DNA of 64,000 nt. Source: CAWJKP01 sp963843465 (GTDB taxonomy: Bacteria; Planctomycetota; Planctomycetia; Pirellulales; Thermoguttaceae). The notes beneath the pieces were generated by a model, which was given only the letters and a program-made list of their open reading frames with translations, searched no databases and was not told the origin of the DNA. Position 1 is the stretch's first letter. Every line of letters starts with the position of its first letter. Position numbers and translations under genes: made by a program. Below are positions 25,729 to 35,539 of this stretch, in pieces. The stretch is taken from the NCBI GenBank assembly GCA_963843465.1, contig CAWJKP010000002.1, positions 620,001-684,000 on the forward strand, read 5' to 3'.

Positions 25729-26361
25729 ATGCGGTGGCCATCCGACAACAGGCAGTGGCAATGCCGCTGGTTGCTCTTGCTGACGCTTCTGGCCGTCGGC
25801 TGTAGCGGGGCTGATGATCCCTTCAATCAACCCAAGCGCCAGGTCAACCCGGAGGCCTTCGGGGTGAGCTCCGGGGAGACGCCGCCGCCTCCGCCACCTC
25901 CGTCGGTCACACGGGCGACTGATTCAGCCGGCGTGGCCGCCGGGGCTAACGTTCCGCCACCTCCCCCGCCGCCTCCCCCGGCCGCGATGGCCCAGACGCC
26001 TTCGTCAGCGGTCGGCGCCGCAACGACTACCCCGCCCGCCGCCGAAGCCCCGTCCGCCAACGCGGTCATGGCCGAAGCGGGCGTGGGCCGCAAGGGCCGC
26101 GGCTACGGCGCAGGAATGATCACCACGCCGATCGCCGCCTATTTCTCCATCCGAGAGCGGCTGGCTTTCGACCAGGTCACTCATGCTATGGATCTCTACA
26201 AGGCAACCAATGAGCACGCGCCGAAGTCGCACGAGGAGTTCATGGAGAAGATCATCAAGGAAAACGGCCTCAAGCTCCCGGAGTTGCCCGCGGGCGAGCG
26301 ATACCTTTACGATCCGAAAACCGAGCAGTTGATGGTCGAGAGGCCGGCTCCCGACCAGTAA
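25729..26361 (+). CDS. Proline-rich lipoprotein
   Basis: 210 residues from ATG 25729, preceded at good spacing by AAGGAG. The signal peptide RWLLLLTLLAVGC ends with lipobox Cys, so the protein is predicted to be lipidated. Two polyproline runs (PPPPPPP near residues 52-58 and PPPPPPPPP near 77-85) give an extended linker. The C-terminal about 80 residues fold as a small domain: MITTPIAAYFSIRERLAFDQVTHAMDLYKATNEHAPKSHEEFMEKIIKENG. I recognise no function. The next gene is also a proline-rich secreted protein, 56 bases downstream, so the two may work on the envelope together. Confidence 0.75.
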   Translation: MRWPSDNRQWQCRWLLLLTLLAVGCSGADDPFNQPKRQVNPEAFGVSSGETPPPPPPPSVTRATDSAGVAAGANVPPPPPPPPPAAMAQTPSSAVGAATTTPPAAEAPSANAVMAEAGVGRKGRGYGAGMITTPIAAYFSIRERLAFDQVTHAMDLYKATNEHAPKSHEEFMEKIIKENGLKLPELPAGERYLYDPKTEQLMVERPAPDQ

Positions 26362-26413
26362 TCCAAAAGCCCAAGTCCCAAGTCCAAAATCTCAAATCTG
26401 AAATCTGAAATCC
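26361..26413. repeat. AT-rich intergenic repeat (AATCTGAAATC type), family F16
   Basis: Tandem AAGTCC and AAATCTGAAATC units in an otherwise GC-rich region. The reverse complement and same-strand versions recur at 45158-45305. Lies between two genes on the same strand. Confidence 0.7.
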
Positions 26414-26417
26414 TCCC

Positions 26418-27077
26418 ATGAGACGACACCTTGTCCTGGCGGCTGCGATCGCGGCCGCCCTTTGCGGGTCCCGCAGCGGGCAGGCGGATAGCTGGATCTT
26501 TCGCCCGTCCTATTACACCCACGACCCGGCGACGGGCCAACGGGTGGCCCAGTTCGCACCCGCCGTAACGCCTTGCGTGGCCATCGATCCGAGCTACCAG
26601 CGCAGCGGCTATTCTCATAGCGAGTTCACGTTGCGGGTGGGCGACAGCGCCGATCACACGCACATCGTGGAGACCTGGGGGCAGGGCGCCGCGATCCGTC
26701 CCTACGGCGAGTGGCTCTATCCGTACCGCGCCGGCGCCACGCCCTACAATCCCGGTTGGGGCCCTCGCAGACCGTGGGCCAATCCGCCCGGCGCCATGCT
26801 CAACCCTTACGGCGCGAACCCGACGCCCTATGCTCCTGGGATGGTCCCGCCTTACGCCCAGCCGAATCCCGGGCCCTATGCCCAGCCAGGTCCCGGGTCC
26901 TATCCCCAGCCGAATCCTGGGCCTTACGCCCAGCCAAGTCCCGGGCCCTATCTCCAGCCGAATCCCGGGTCCTACGCTCCCCCGCCGTCGGCGCCAAATG
27001 TTCCGCCGAATCCCGGGCTCTATCCGCCGTCGAACCCGGCGCCGCCCGCCCCCCCCAGCCCGGAACCTGCCGGCTGA
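26418..27077 (+). CDS. Secreted protein with proline-rich PYAQPNPG repeats
   Basis: 219 residues with a Sec signal peptide (MRRHLVLAAAIAAALCGSRSGQA). A compact N-terminal part has WIFRPSYYTHDPATGQRVAQF and DHTHIVETWGQGA. From about residue 145 the rest is a repeat of NPGPYAQP / PGSYPQP units, 8-9 residues each, ending in PPSNPAPPAPPSP. Such extended repeats suit a surface or cell-envelope role. Repeat units are near-identical at the DNA level, so the array may vary in length between strains. Function unknown. Confidence 0.75.
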   Translation: MRRHLVLAAAIAAALCGSRSGQADSWIFRPSYYTHDPATGQRVAQFAPAVTPCVAIDPSYQRSGYSHSEFTLRVGDSADHTHIVETWGQGAAIRPYGEWLYPYRAGATPYNPGWGPRRPWANPPGAMLNPYGANPTPYAPGMVPPYAQPNPGPYAQPGPGSYPQPNPGPYAQPSPGPYLQPNPGSYAPPPSAPNVPPNPGLYPPSNPAPPAPPSPEPAG

Positions 27078-27079
27078 CC

Positions 27080-27166
27080 CTAGCCCGGATTATTCAGGGA
27101 CGCATCGTAATCGCGAAGCGTAAGCGAGGACGGCGAAGGGACTTACCCTCGCTTACGCTTCGGGTT
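27080..27166. repeat. Partly decayed REP pair, family F7
   Basis: Left arm TAGCCCGG...GCGAAGCGTAAGCGAGG, right arm CCTCGCTTACGCTTCGGG. An extra segment lies inside the left arm. Confidence 0.75.
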
Positions 27167-27209
27167 TCGATTGCGCGCCCTGCACGTGCGACGGACGGCG
27201 ACAACGCCT

Positions 27210-27296
27210 GCGGAAAAAGGGGACAGGCACCGTGGCGGAAACGTTTCTGCTTATGCCACAACGGCTTGCGCCACGGAGCCAGTCCCCATTTTCCGC
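27210..27296. repeat. REP pair, family F14 (GGGGACAGGCACC type)
   Basis: GCGGAAAAAGGGGACAGGC and the inverted copy GGAGCCAGTCCCCATTTTCC face each other around a GCCACA loop. This motif is known to me as common in planctomycete and related genomes. Confidence 0.75.
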
Positions 27297-27299
27297 GAA

Positions 27300-27573
27300 T
27301 CTTGCGCAGTAATACTAGAAAAAGACCCTTCGTGGCAGAGGACTCGCCACGAAGGGCCGAAGAAGCTGAGGGGCATTTTCATGGGTCTCGGTTGCGAGGT
27401 GAAGTATGCGCCGAGAACCATTCAGCCTCTTCAAGATAGCATTATAGAGTTGGCCGCCAATGCTTTCTATAATCCCGCAGAGTTGTTTATGTTTGACCAC
27501 GCAGAGGGGCTATGGGGGATACCTACCACCCCACGGGTTGTGGTGATCGGTCGCCCGTCGACAACTGCGCGAC
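27300..27573. other. Intergenic, no gene supported
   Basis: Together with the two repeats before it, this makes about 500 bases between the proline-rich gene and the converging kinase. Small open frames exist on the plus strand but show no family signature or ribosome-binding site. Confidence 0.35.
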
Positions 27574-28650
27574 TCAAGCGTGAGGGCCAATCGCCACAGG
27601 CGGCAGCGGGAGCTCCACAATGATCTCGGTGCCATGACGGGGCCGGCTGCGGATGATCGCACGGCCCCCGAAGACCCTGGCTCGCTCCTGAATGCCCTCC
27701 AAACCGAAATGGCCTTCCTCGACGCGACCCACTTCAAACCCCACTCCCCAGTCTTGAACCTCGACCCGAAGCTCGTCATCATGCCGGGTCAGCTCGATCT
27801 TCACCTTCTTGCTCTTGCTGTGACGGCAGGCGTTGTTGACGCACTCCTGCACGATGCGGAAGACCGTGTCCTCCAACCTCGGGGCCAGGTGGAGTTCTAC
27901 GATGTTGCTGGAGAACTCGATCTTCACCGGGCTCCGTCGGTTGGACTCCTGAACCAGGTCCTCGATGGCCGACACAATTCCTCCCTCACAGAGCTGCCGC
28001 GGTCGAAGCCCTTCTATCAGCCGCCGCGCCTCGACGTGGGCTTCGCGAACCAATTGCACGCCCAACGCATGGGCCTGGGCGGCTTGCTCCGGGCCCTTCT
28101 CCCGCCAGTAGTCGAACGCCTCGAACTGCATCAACGCCGCGGCCAATTGCTGGCCGAGGCCGTCGTGGAGGTCGCAACTGATCAGGTGCCGCTCGTGATC
28201 GCTGGATTCCAGCAGGTGTCGCAGCGTTTCCTGCGTCTTCTTCTGCTGGCCAATGTCGCGGGCCACGTGGACCGAACCGACGATGCGGCCGGCTTCGTCC
28301 CGCAACGGAGTCGTGCTGACTAGGAAATGGCCCCCCAGGCGGCTCTCGTCCAGTTCGGCGGCGTGCTCCTTGTCGTCGGCCAGGCTCAGGACATGCGGAC
28401 AATGCGCCGGCGGCTGGCTCGCTCCGCAAATGGTCTCGTAGCACTTCAGCCCCACACACTGCCGGGGTATGCGGCCCAACCTTTCCGCCATGGCTCGGTT
28501 GACGCGCACGATCCGATGATCGCAATCCAGGATGGCGATCAAGTCGGGGATGCTGTCAAACGTGCGCTGCCACGGTTGCTTCACTCGTTGCCAGGCATCT
28601 TCGGCGTCCTTGGCTGCGGCAACATCGTCCGCATTACGCTTGGGTTTCAT
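27574..28650 (-). CDS. PAS-containing sensor histidine kinase, NarX/LiaS type (HisKA_3)
   Basis: A 358-residue soluble kinase. The PAS domain (about residues 25-130) includes FDSIPDLIAILDCDHRIVRVNRAMAERLG and a Cys cluster (CVGLKCYETICGASQPPAHC) that could bind a metal, cofactor or redox signal. The HisKA_3 box is ISCDLHDGLGQQLAAA (His near 164), and the HATPase has VFRIVQECVNNACRHSKSKKV and DWGVGFEV...HFGLEGIQERARVFGG. It has no transmembrane segment. Kinases of this class usually pair with a LuxR/NarL regulator, and none lies adjacent, so the partner must be elsewhere. Confidence 0.9.
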   Translation of the reverse strand: MKPKRNADDVAAAKDAEDAWQRVKQPWQRTFDSIPDLIAILDCDHRIVRVNRAMAERLGRIPRQCVGLKCYETICGASQPPAHCPHVLSLADDKEHAAELDESRLGGHFLVSTTPLRDEAGRIVGSVHVARDIGQQKKTQETLRHLLESSDHERHLISCDLHDGLGQQLAAALMQFEAFDYWREKGPEQAAQAHALGVQLVREAHVEARRLIEGLRPRQLCEGGIVSAIEDLVQESNRRSPVKIEFSSNIVELHLAPRLEDTVFRIVQECVNNACRHSKSKKVKIELTRHDDELRVEVQDWGVGFEVGRVEEGHFGLEGIQERARVFGGRAIIRSRPRHGTEIIVELPLPPVAIGPHA

Positions 28651-28922
28651 GCCAACAACCCGCTAAGCCGGCCCCTCATATCTAGTGTAGCTCGCCCTTG
28701 GAAGCCGGGCAATGGCACCATAAAGAGGGGGCTTGACCGCCCGGTTCTCGTTGCAAGCGACCCGGCGGCGCTCGAGACCAGTGCTGCGACCATGGCATCC
28801 ATGCGCCTCTTTGGGCGAGAGCCGGATTTGCTAGACACTTGGGAAAACGAGAAGAGCGCACGTCCAAAGTGGGGGCTCGTACGCGCCGCGGACGCCCCAT
28901 CTGGCCCTTCGGGACCGTACCG

Positions 28923-29207
28923 CTACGCTCCGCCGCAAAGCTCGTCGAACTCTTCGATGGGCATGGCCGCGACGGTAAAAAAGGAGATCTCGGTCAGTCG
29001 CTTCAAGGCCACGGATGCTTGCATTGCCTCGGCCATCCGCGGCAGATCAGCAATGATCACCACGTCGTGCTCCCCCAGTAGGGCGTAAATGTCTTTCACC
29101 TGGCCACCCAGGCTCTCGATCAGCCGTCGGGCCTCTTCCGTGCGTTTAGGACTGATCCCCGGAACCGCTCCCGTCGCGTACTTGCCAAACATGAAAAACG
29201 TAGCCAT
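28923..29207 (-). CDS. GYD-domain protein
   Basis: 94 residues. ATG 29207 is chosen because GGAG lies seven bases upstream; an in-frame ATG at 29213 is too close to it. The sequence FFMFGKYATGAVPGISPKRTEEARRLIESLGGQVKDIYALLGEHDVVIIADLPRMAEAM... matches the small GYD family (a ferredoxin-like dimeric alpha/beta barrel fold). Members are common in soil bacteria with no assigned role. It stands alone between the kinase gene and a repeat element. Confidence 0.8.
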   Translation of the reverse strand: MATFFMFGKYATGAVPGISPKRTEEARRLIESLGGQVKDIYALLGEHDVVIIADLPRMAEAMQASVALKRLTEISFFTVAAMPIEEFDELCGGA

Positions 29208-29283
29208 GAGCATTCTCCGCAAGAAAAGGCCGCCTGATCGCTTGCCCTCGGAATTCTTAAGTGTCGTCAGAAAAATGATAGGG

Positions 29284-29380
29284 GTAGGGTGGGACAAGCT
29301 CGCCGAAGCGAGCGCGGCCCACCAGTGCTGGCAACTCCTGGTGGGCCGGCGGCCGCCAAAGCGGCCTTGTCCCACCCTAC
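29284..29380. repeat. REP pair, family F1
   Basis: GTAGGGTGGGACAAGCTCGC opening and CTTGTCCCACCCTAC closing, with two hairpins (inner stems GCTCGC/GCGAGC and GGCCGC/GCGGCC). Confidence 0.9.
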
Positions 29381-29602
29381 AATTGCTGTGGCGGTGCTGG
29401 TGCCCGCGTAAAGTAAACCGCCCGGCTGGACGGGTCCGGGCAGGGTAAGTCGTTGCCAGGACGAGCATTCGATCCGGTCGGGACAGGCCGGAGCGGGCTG
29501 GGATCAACTCTAACTTGAAGCGTGCCTTTTAGTTGCCTTGATCGACCTCATTTTACGAGTTACAATTCCTTGGCCATTGGATGAAGGAAGGAGCCGAAGG
29601 TT

Positions 29603-30208
29603 ATGGGCAAGATGCCGTGGGGGACGTATCTCTGGCCGGGACTGTCGTTGATTTGGAGACACGGCAGTTGGTTGGGCTTGGCGATCGCCGTAGGATTCAC
29701 AGCGCTGGTGAACTTGGCCTTAGCGTCCAGCATCCTTTGGAGTGAACTGTTTACGGCGGGGTTACGTAGTCTGATTTGGGCGGTAGTGGGGGGAATTTGG
29801 GCCGTTTCGGCAATATTTGCCTCCCGCTGGGATTCCCGCGGGGCGCCGCCACGGGACTTATCGCCCCGCGTTGATTCTTTCGCCCTGGCGTTGGATCATT
29901 ACCTCAAAGGGAACTGGTTTGAAGCGGAGTACTTGCTGAGCGGGCTTTTGGCGGCCAACCCGCGCAACGTAGACGCCAGCTTGATGCTGGCCACCCTTTG
30001 GCGTCATACGGGCCGCTTCGAGGAGGCGCTGGAAGGGTTGGCTCGCTTGGAGCGCTGCGAAGACGGGAAGAAGTGGCGTTGGGAGATCAGCCGGGAGCGA
30101 GACTTGGTTCGCCAGGCCCAGATGCGGCGGGTCGAGCCGAACCCGGCGGCAGCGATTGGCGTGACGGCCGCAGCGGCCTCACCGGCCGGACGTGCCGAGG
30201 CGGCCTGA
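29603..30208 (+). CDS. Membrane protein with TPR-like C-terminus
   Basis: 201 residues. The N-terminal half has two or three hydrophobic segments (LGLAIAVGFTALVNLALASSILW and SLIWAVVGGIWAVSAIF, about residues 25-75). The C-terminal half resembles two TPR units: SFALALDHYLKGNWFEAEYLLSGLLAANPRNVDASLMLATLWRHTGRFEEALEGLARLE (about 95-152). It probably anchors a helical-repeat scaffold at the membrane. The gene precedes clpC by about 90 bases, with a REP pair between, so co-transcription is possible. ATG 29603 follows GGAAGGAG, a good ribosome-binding site but distant. Confidence 0.7.
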   Translation: MGKMPWGTYLWPGLSLIWRHGSWLGLAIAVGFTALVNLALASSILWSELFTAGLRSLIWAVVGGIWAVSAIFASRWDSRGAPPRDLSPRVDSFALALDHYLKGNWFEAEYLLSGLLAANPRNVDASLMLATLWRHTGRFEEALEGLARLERCEDGKKWRWEISRERDLVRQAQMRRVEPNPAAAIGVTAAAASPAGRAEAA

Positions 30209-30212
30209 GATC

Positions 30213-30271
30213 GTAGAAGGCACACGCCGCGTGCCGTGCTTGGCTTGCGGCACAGGGCGTGTGCCGGCTAC
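30213..30271. repeat. REP pair, family F2
   Basis: GTAGAAGGCACACGCCGCGTGCC and inverted copy ending GTGCCGGCTAC, upstream of clpC. Confidence 0.88.
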
Positions 30272-30300
30272 ATTGACGAGGAATCGAGAAGGGAGCACTC

Positions 30301-32858
30301 ATGTACGAACGATTTACCGATCGCGCCCGCAAGGTCATGCAACTGGCCAATCAGGAAGCGCAGCGGTTCAACCACGAATACATCGGCACCGAGCACATCC
30401 TGTTGGGCCTGATCAAAGAGGGCAGCGGGGTCGCGGCCAACGTCTTGAAGAATCTCGACGTGGACCTGCGCAAAATCCGCCTGGAGGTGGAAAAGCTGGT
30501 GCAGAGCGGGCCGGACATGGTCACCATGGGCAAGCTCCCGCAAACGCCCCGTGCCAAGAAGGTCATCGAGTACTCGATGGAGGAAGCTCGCAACCTGAAC
30601 CACAATTACGTGGGCACGGAGCACATCCTGCTGGGGCTGCTCCGCGAGCAGGAGGGCGTTGCCGCCCAGGTGTTGATGAACCTGGGGTTGAAGTTGGATG
30701 AAGTCCGCGAGGAGGTGTTGAACCTCCTGGGTCACGGCGTGGAAGGGGGCGAAGGCTCGGAGCGGGCGGGCATGGGCGGGGCCGGCGGCGCCGCCGGCAG
30801 CGGCGAGCCCCAACGGAGCACCAAGTCCAAGACCCCCGCGCTGGACAGCTTCGGCCGCGACCTTACCGAGCTGGCGCGGCAGAACAAGCTCGACCCGGTC
30901 ATCGGCCGCGAGAAGGAGATCGAGCGGACGATGCAGGTCCTCAGCCGCCGGACGAAGAACAACCCCGTGCTCTTGGGCGAGGCGGGCGTGGGCAAGACGG
31001 CGATCGTCGAGGGCTTCGCGCAGCGGGTGGTCGAGGGCAATGTCCCCGAGCTCTTGATGGACCGGCGGATCGTGGTCTTGGACCTGGCGATGATGGTCGC
31101 CGGCACCAAGTACCGCGGCCAGTTCGAAGAGCGGATCAAGGCCGTGATGAACGAAGTCCGCCGCGCCAAGAACACGATCCTCTTCATCGACGAGCTGCAC
31201 ACCTTGGTCGGCGCCGGCGGCGCCGAGGGGGCGATCGACGCCTCCAACGTGCTCAAGCCGGCCCTGGCCCGCGGCGAGATCCAGTGCATCGGCGCCACCA
31301 CGCTGGACGAGTACCGCAAGTACATCGAGAAGGACAGCGCCTTGGACCGCCGCTTCCAGATCGTGATGGTCGAGCCCTCGACCAAGACCGAGACCATCGA
31401 CATCCTCAAGGGACTGCGCGACCGCTACGAGAAGCACCACCACGTGCAGATCACCGACGATGCCATCGACACGGCCGTGGAGCTCTCCGGCCGCTACATC
31501 ACCGGCCGCTGCCTGCCGGACAAGGCGATCGACGTGATCGACGAGGCGGGGCGCGGGTGCACCTGAAGTCGATGACCCGGCCGCCGGACCTCAAGGAGAT
31601 CGACGAGGAAGTCGAGCGCCTCAACAAGGAGAAGGAGGAGGCCGTCGCCAACCAGGACTTCGAGAAGGCCGCCGCCCTGCGCGACCAGGCCGACAAGCTC
31701 AAGAAGAAGAAGACCAACATCACCCGCGACTGGCGGGAGAAGTCGCGCGAGACCGACGGCGTGGTCGACGAGGAGGTGATCGCCGAGGTGATCTCCAAGA
31801 TGACCGGCATCCCCTTGACGCGGATGACCACCGAGGACTCGCTGCGGCTGATGAAGATGGAGGAGGAGCTGCACCACCGCATCGTCAGCCAGGACGAGGC
31901 GATCAAGTCGGTCTCCAAGGCCGTGCGGCGCAGCCGCAGCGGGCTGAAGGATCCCAAGCGGCCCACGGGCTGCTTCATCTTCGCCGGGCCCACCGGCGTG
32001 GGCAAGACGCTGCTGGCCAAGGCCCTGGCCGAGTTCATGTTCGGCGACGAGGACGCGCTGATCCAGATCGACATGAGCGAGTACATGGAGAAGCACAACG
32101 TCAGCCGGCTGATCGGCGCCCCGCCGGGCTACGTGGGCTACGAGGAAGGCGGCCAGTTGACGGAGAAGATCCGCCGCCGTCCCTACGCGGTGGTGTTGCT
32201 GGACGAGATCGAGAAGGCCCACCCCAACGTCTTCAACATGCTGCTCCAGGTGATGGAAGAGGGCCGGCTCACCGACAGCTTCGGGCGGAACATCGACTTC
32301 CGCAACACGATCCTCATCATGACCACCAACGCCGGCGCCGAGGCGATCAAGAACGAATCGGCCTTCGGCTTCCAGAAGCCCGACGACGACGCCGGCTACG
32401 ACAGCATGAAGGGCCGCGTCAAGGAGGTCATCGAGAAGCACTTCCGGCCCGAGTTCCTCAACCGCGTCGACGACATCATCGTCTTCCGCCACCTCACCGA
32501 GAAGGACCTCGGCGACGTGGTCGAGATGGAGCTGAAGAAGGTCCGCGGCCGGCTGGCGGAGCGCTCGCTGAAGCTGGTGCTGACCGACGAGGCCCGCGCC
32601 TGGCTGGTCAAGAAGGGCACGCAGTTGGATTTCGGCGCCCGGCCGCTGCGGCGGGCGATCGAGAACTACGTCGAGGACCCGTTGTCCGAAGAGCTGCTCA
32701 AGGGCGAGTTCCAGGGGAAGGACACGATCACCATCGAGGTCAAGGAAGTGGCCGGCAAGAAGCAGTTGGCCTTCCTCGGATCGGTGGAAGCGTCCCCCGA
32801 GCCGATCGCCCCGCTGGCCGCCGCCGCCGGCTCGGACGTGAAAGGTCCCGCAGACTAG
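30301..32858 (+). CDS. clpC: ATP-dependent Clp protease ATPase subunit ClpC (one-base frameshift near 31550)
   Basis: About 852 residues when joined. A AAA+ unfoldase that feeds proteins to ClpP. The N-domain has two Clp_N repeats (residues about 3-145). AAA-1 carries GEAGVGKT (near 237) and ELHTLVGAGGAEG, the UVR middle domain DFEKAAALRDQADKLKKKK, and AAA-2 GPTGVGKT with DEIEKAHPNVFN. The first frame ends at 31566. The second continues ARVHLKSMTRPPDLKEIDEEVERL. The junction is a GGGG run where one more G restores DEAGARVHLK, so it is probably a sequence error in an important gene. ATG 30301 follows GAAGGGAG. No McsA/McsB or CtsR genes are adjacent. Confidence 0.95.
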
Positions 32859-32881
32859 CAGGTCCGGACTATTGACGGCCG

Positions 32882-32950
32882 AACACTAGCCCGAAGCGCA
32901 AGCGAGGGAGGTACACCAACTGACCCTCGCATGCGCTTCGGGCTAGTGTT
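32882..32950. repeat. REP pair, family F7
   Basis: AACACTAGCCCGAAGCGCAAGC and inverted copy GCGCTTCGGGCTAGTGTT, between the converging clpC and ABC permease genes; it may also act as a terminator hairpin. Confidence 0.9.
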
Positions 32951-32996
32951 ACGCGCCGTGCGCCGAAGCACCCGGGGCACGAATCATCCGCGTTAG

Positions 32997-35536
32997 TCAC
33001 TCGTACTGCAGCGCGTGGACCAGTTCCAGCCTCGCCGCGCGCTCCGCGGGGAACGAGGCGGAGAGGACCACGATCGCAAAGCCCACGAGAAACCCGCTCA
33101 CTAGCAGCAGCGGGTGCGGCGCGAACTCGATCGTGTGGCCGAAGGCCGAGACCATGGCCCGGTTGATGAGGAAGGAGACCCCCAGCCCGGCGAGAATCCC
33201 CGGAACCAGCCCCAGGCCGCCGATGATCGCCGCCTGGGTGAGGATTGTCTTGCGGACCTGCCAGCGGGTTGTGGCCACGATCCGCAGCAAGGCCAGCTCG
33301 CGGGTCTGCTCCAGGACGTTCATGGTCAAGGTGTTCACCACGCCGAAGGCGGCCACCACGAAGCCCAGCACGAGGATCCCCCAGAGGCAGCCATCGATGC
33401 CGGCGATCATGCCGTCGATCATGTTGGTGATGTCGGCGTTGGAATGCAGCAGCACGCCGTACTTTTCGCAGATCGCCTGCAAGCGTTTTTGCGTTTGGGC
33501 CAACGTGCGATGGTCGGCGTAGATCACGTAGGCGTCATGGCTGCGGACCCCCAGCAGCTTCTCCGCGTAGGACCGCTGCAGGTAGAACGTCAACCCGCCG
33601 ATCAGGTAATCGTTGATCAGGCCCGCGACTTTCAGGTTCCGCGTCCCCTGCGAGGTTTTCAGGGGGATCGTGTCGCCCACGTGGACGCCGAGCTTCTGCG
33701 CCAGGACCGTGCTGACCACCACCTGGCCTTGGAAGAGTTTCTCGCGCAGTCCGCGGGCCTGGCCCTCCTTGAGATCGAAGTGCAGGTCCTCGGTGGTGAA
33801 ATCGCGGGCCACGGCCACCGCTTTCTGATCGCCTACGTGGGCGGGACCCATGCGGGCCGAATCGACCTTGAGGATCCCCGGTACCTTGCGGATCTCCGCT
33901 CCCACCTCGTCGGGGATCACGGGGGCCGTGCCGTCGCCCATGTTGGGCATCGCGGCGCGGATGTAGAAATGGCCCACCAGAGAGCGCTGATACCATTGCC
34001 GCACGTCCTGGATGTTGTCCAGAATCGCGCTGGACAGCCCGATGCCCGTGCTGGCGGCCACGAAAAGCACGCCCACGGTGAGCGTCGAGCGGGCGCGGTG
34101 GCGGAGGATCTGCCGTTGGGCCAGGCTCGCCTCGACCCGCAAGATCGGCAGCAACAGCCAGAGCGCGATGCGCGACATGTATTCCAGGATCAACGGCAGC
34201 AGCAGCACGATGCCCACCAGCAGGAAGGCCGCGGTGGTGACCGCGAAATCGATCGACAGCCAGCCCTCGACGCAGGCCACCAACAAGCCGGCGCTGGTGG
34301 CGGAGATCAGCCCGCCCACGATGGTCGCCCAGTAGGAAGTCCCTTCGGTATCCTCGCGGGCGACCTGTCCCATGCCTTCCATGGGCGAGACCAGCGTGGC
34401 GCGGTAGGCGGGGATCAGCACGCCCAGAAGCGAGATTCCCTCGCCCACCAGCAGGGCCACGCCGATCTCGAACCAACCCAGCGGCATCGCCGGAAGCGAA
34501 GTTTGCAGCAGTCGGGACAGGGACTTCGTCAGCAGCGAGGCCCCGCCGATGCCGGCCAGGACGCCCAGCACGGTCCCCGCCAGTCCCAGCACCAGACTCT
34601 CGCCGACCAACATCCCGGCAAGCTGCTTGGTCGTCGCGCCGACGGCCCTCATGATCGCCAACTGCCGGCGGCGCTCGCCGACGTTCATCAGGAACGTATT
34701 GAGAATGATGAAGGCAGCCAGGAGCACGGAGAAGGCGCTGGCCAAGAGGAGTCCCTGCTGGCTGGACTGCATGGTCTCCTCCATGCCTTGAGAGTTGCCG
34801 CCCGGCCGGTGGACGCTCAAGCCCAAGCCGGGAGGCAGGGCCTTGGCGATCGCCTCACGGACCGTTTCCAGGTCGGCCTTGTCCTTGAGGACCACCTGGA
34901 TCAGGTCCAATTCGCCCTCGAGGTCGAAGATTCTCTGCGCCGCTCCAAGGGCAGAAACAAGAGCCCGCCCATCCGCAGCGTGGAGGCCCCCTGGAAAGCG
35001 GTCAGGCCGGTGATCGTGATCGGGCGCCTGCCGCTGCTGACGGCGGCGATTTGCACACGGTCGCCGAGGCGGACGTTGATCGCCTTGGCGAAACCTTCCT
35101 CCAGCATGGCGCCGCTGGTCCGGCCGAGAGCTTTGCCCTCTTTGACCTTGAAATCGCGGATCGAAGCGTCGCGGGTCGGGTCGATGCCCAGGGCCACCAG
35201 CGTGATCCGCCTGCCGTCCGGCGCATAAAGCACGATGTCCTTCTTGAACAGCGGCGCGGCTGCCGCCACGCCGGGAACCCCCCGGACCATTTCCAGGACG
35301 GTTGTGGGGCTGCCCGGCGGGGCTTCCTCGAAGCGCCCGCCCCCTTCGACGCCCACTTCCAAGGCCGCCTTGCCGTTGACCGTCTCGTACATCGTCTTGT
35401 AGGCGACGCTGGTGGTCGACGTGGCGATGCTCACCGAGACCACTGCGGCCACCCCGATGACGATGCTCAGCAGCGTCAGGATGGCCCGCCCCGGCCGGGC
35501 GAGCACGTGCCGGAAGCTGAATTTCCAAAGCACCAT
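32997..35536 (-). CDS. FtsX/MacB-like ABC transporter permease (one-base frameshift near 34940)
   Basis: About 846 residues when joined. The N-terminus MVLWKFSFRHVLARPGRAILTLLSIVIGVAAVVSVSIAT is the FtsX-type first helix, then a MacB periplasmic domain, FtsX helices (SAFSVLLAAFIILNTFLMNVGERRRQLAIMRAVGATT), a second membrane block, a second extracellular domain and a final FtsX set (LVLGFVVAAFGVVNTLTMNVLEQTRELALLRIVATTRWQVRK). Such large two-unit permeases export or extract lipids and lipoproteins, or handle peptides. The frame breaks after LLFLPLE, and one added base gives EAAQRIFDLEGELDLIQ. It lies three bases after the ATPase gene, its partner. Confidence 0.88.
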
Positions 35537-35539
35537 AAC

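Noticed and set aside
27171..27623. Plus-strand ORF of 150 codons between the proline-rich gene and the kinase
   Set aside because: It runs through two palindromic repeats, lacks a ribosome-binding site and matches no family I know.
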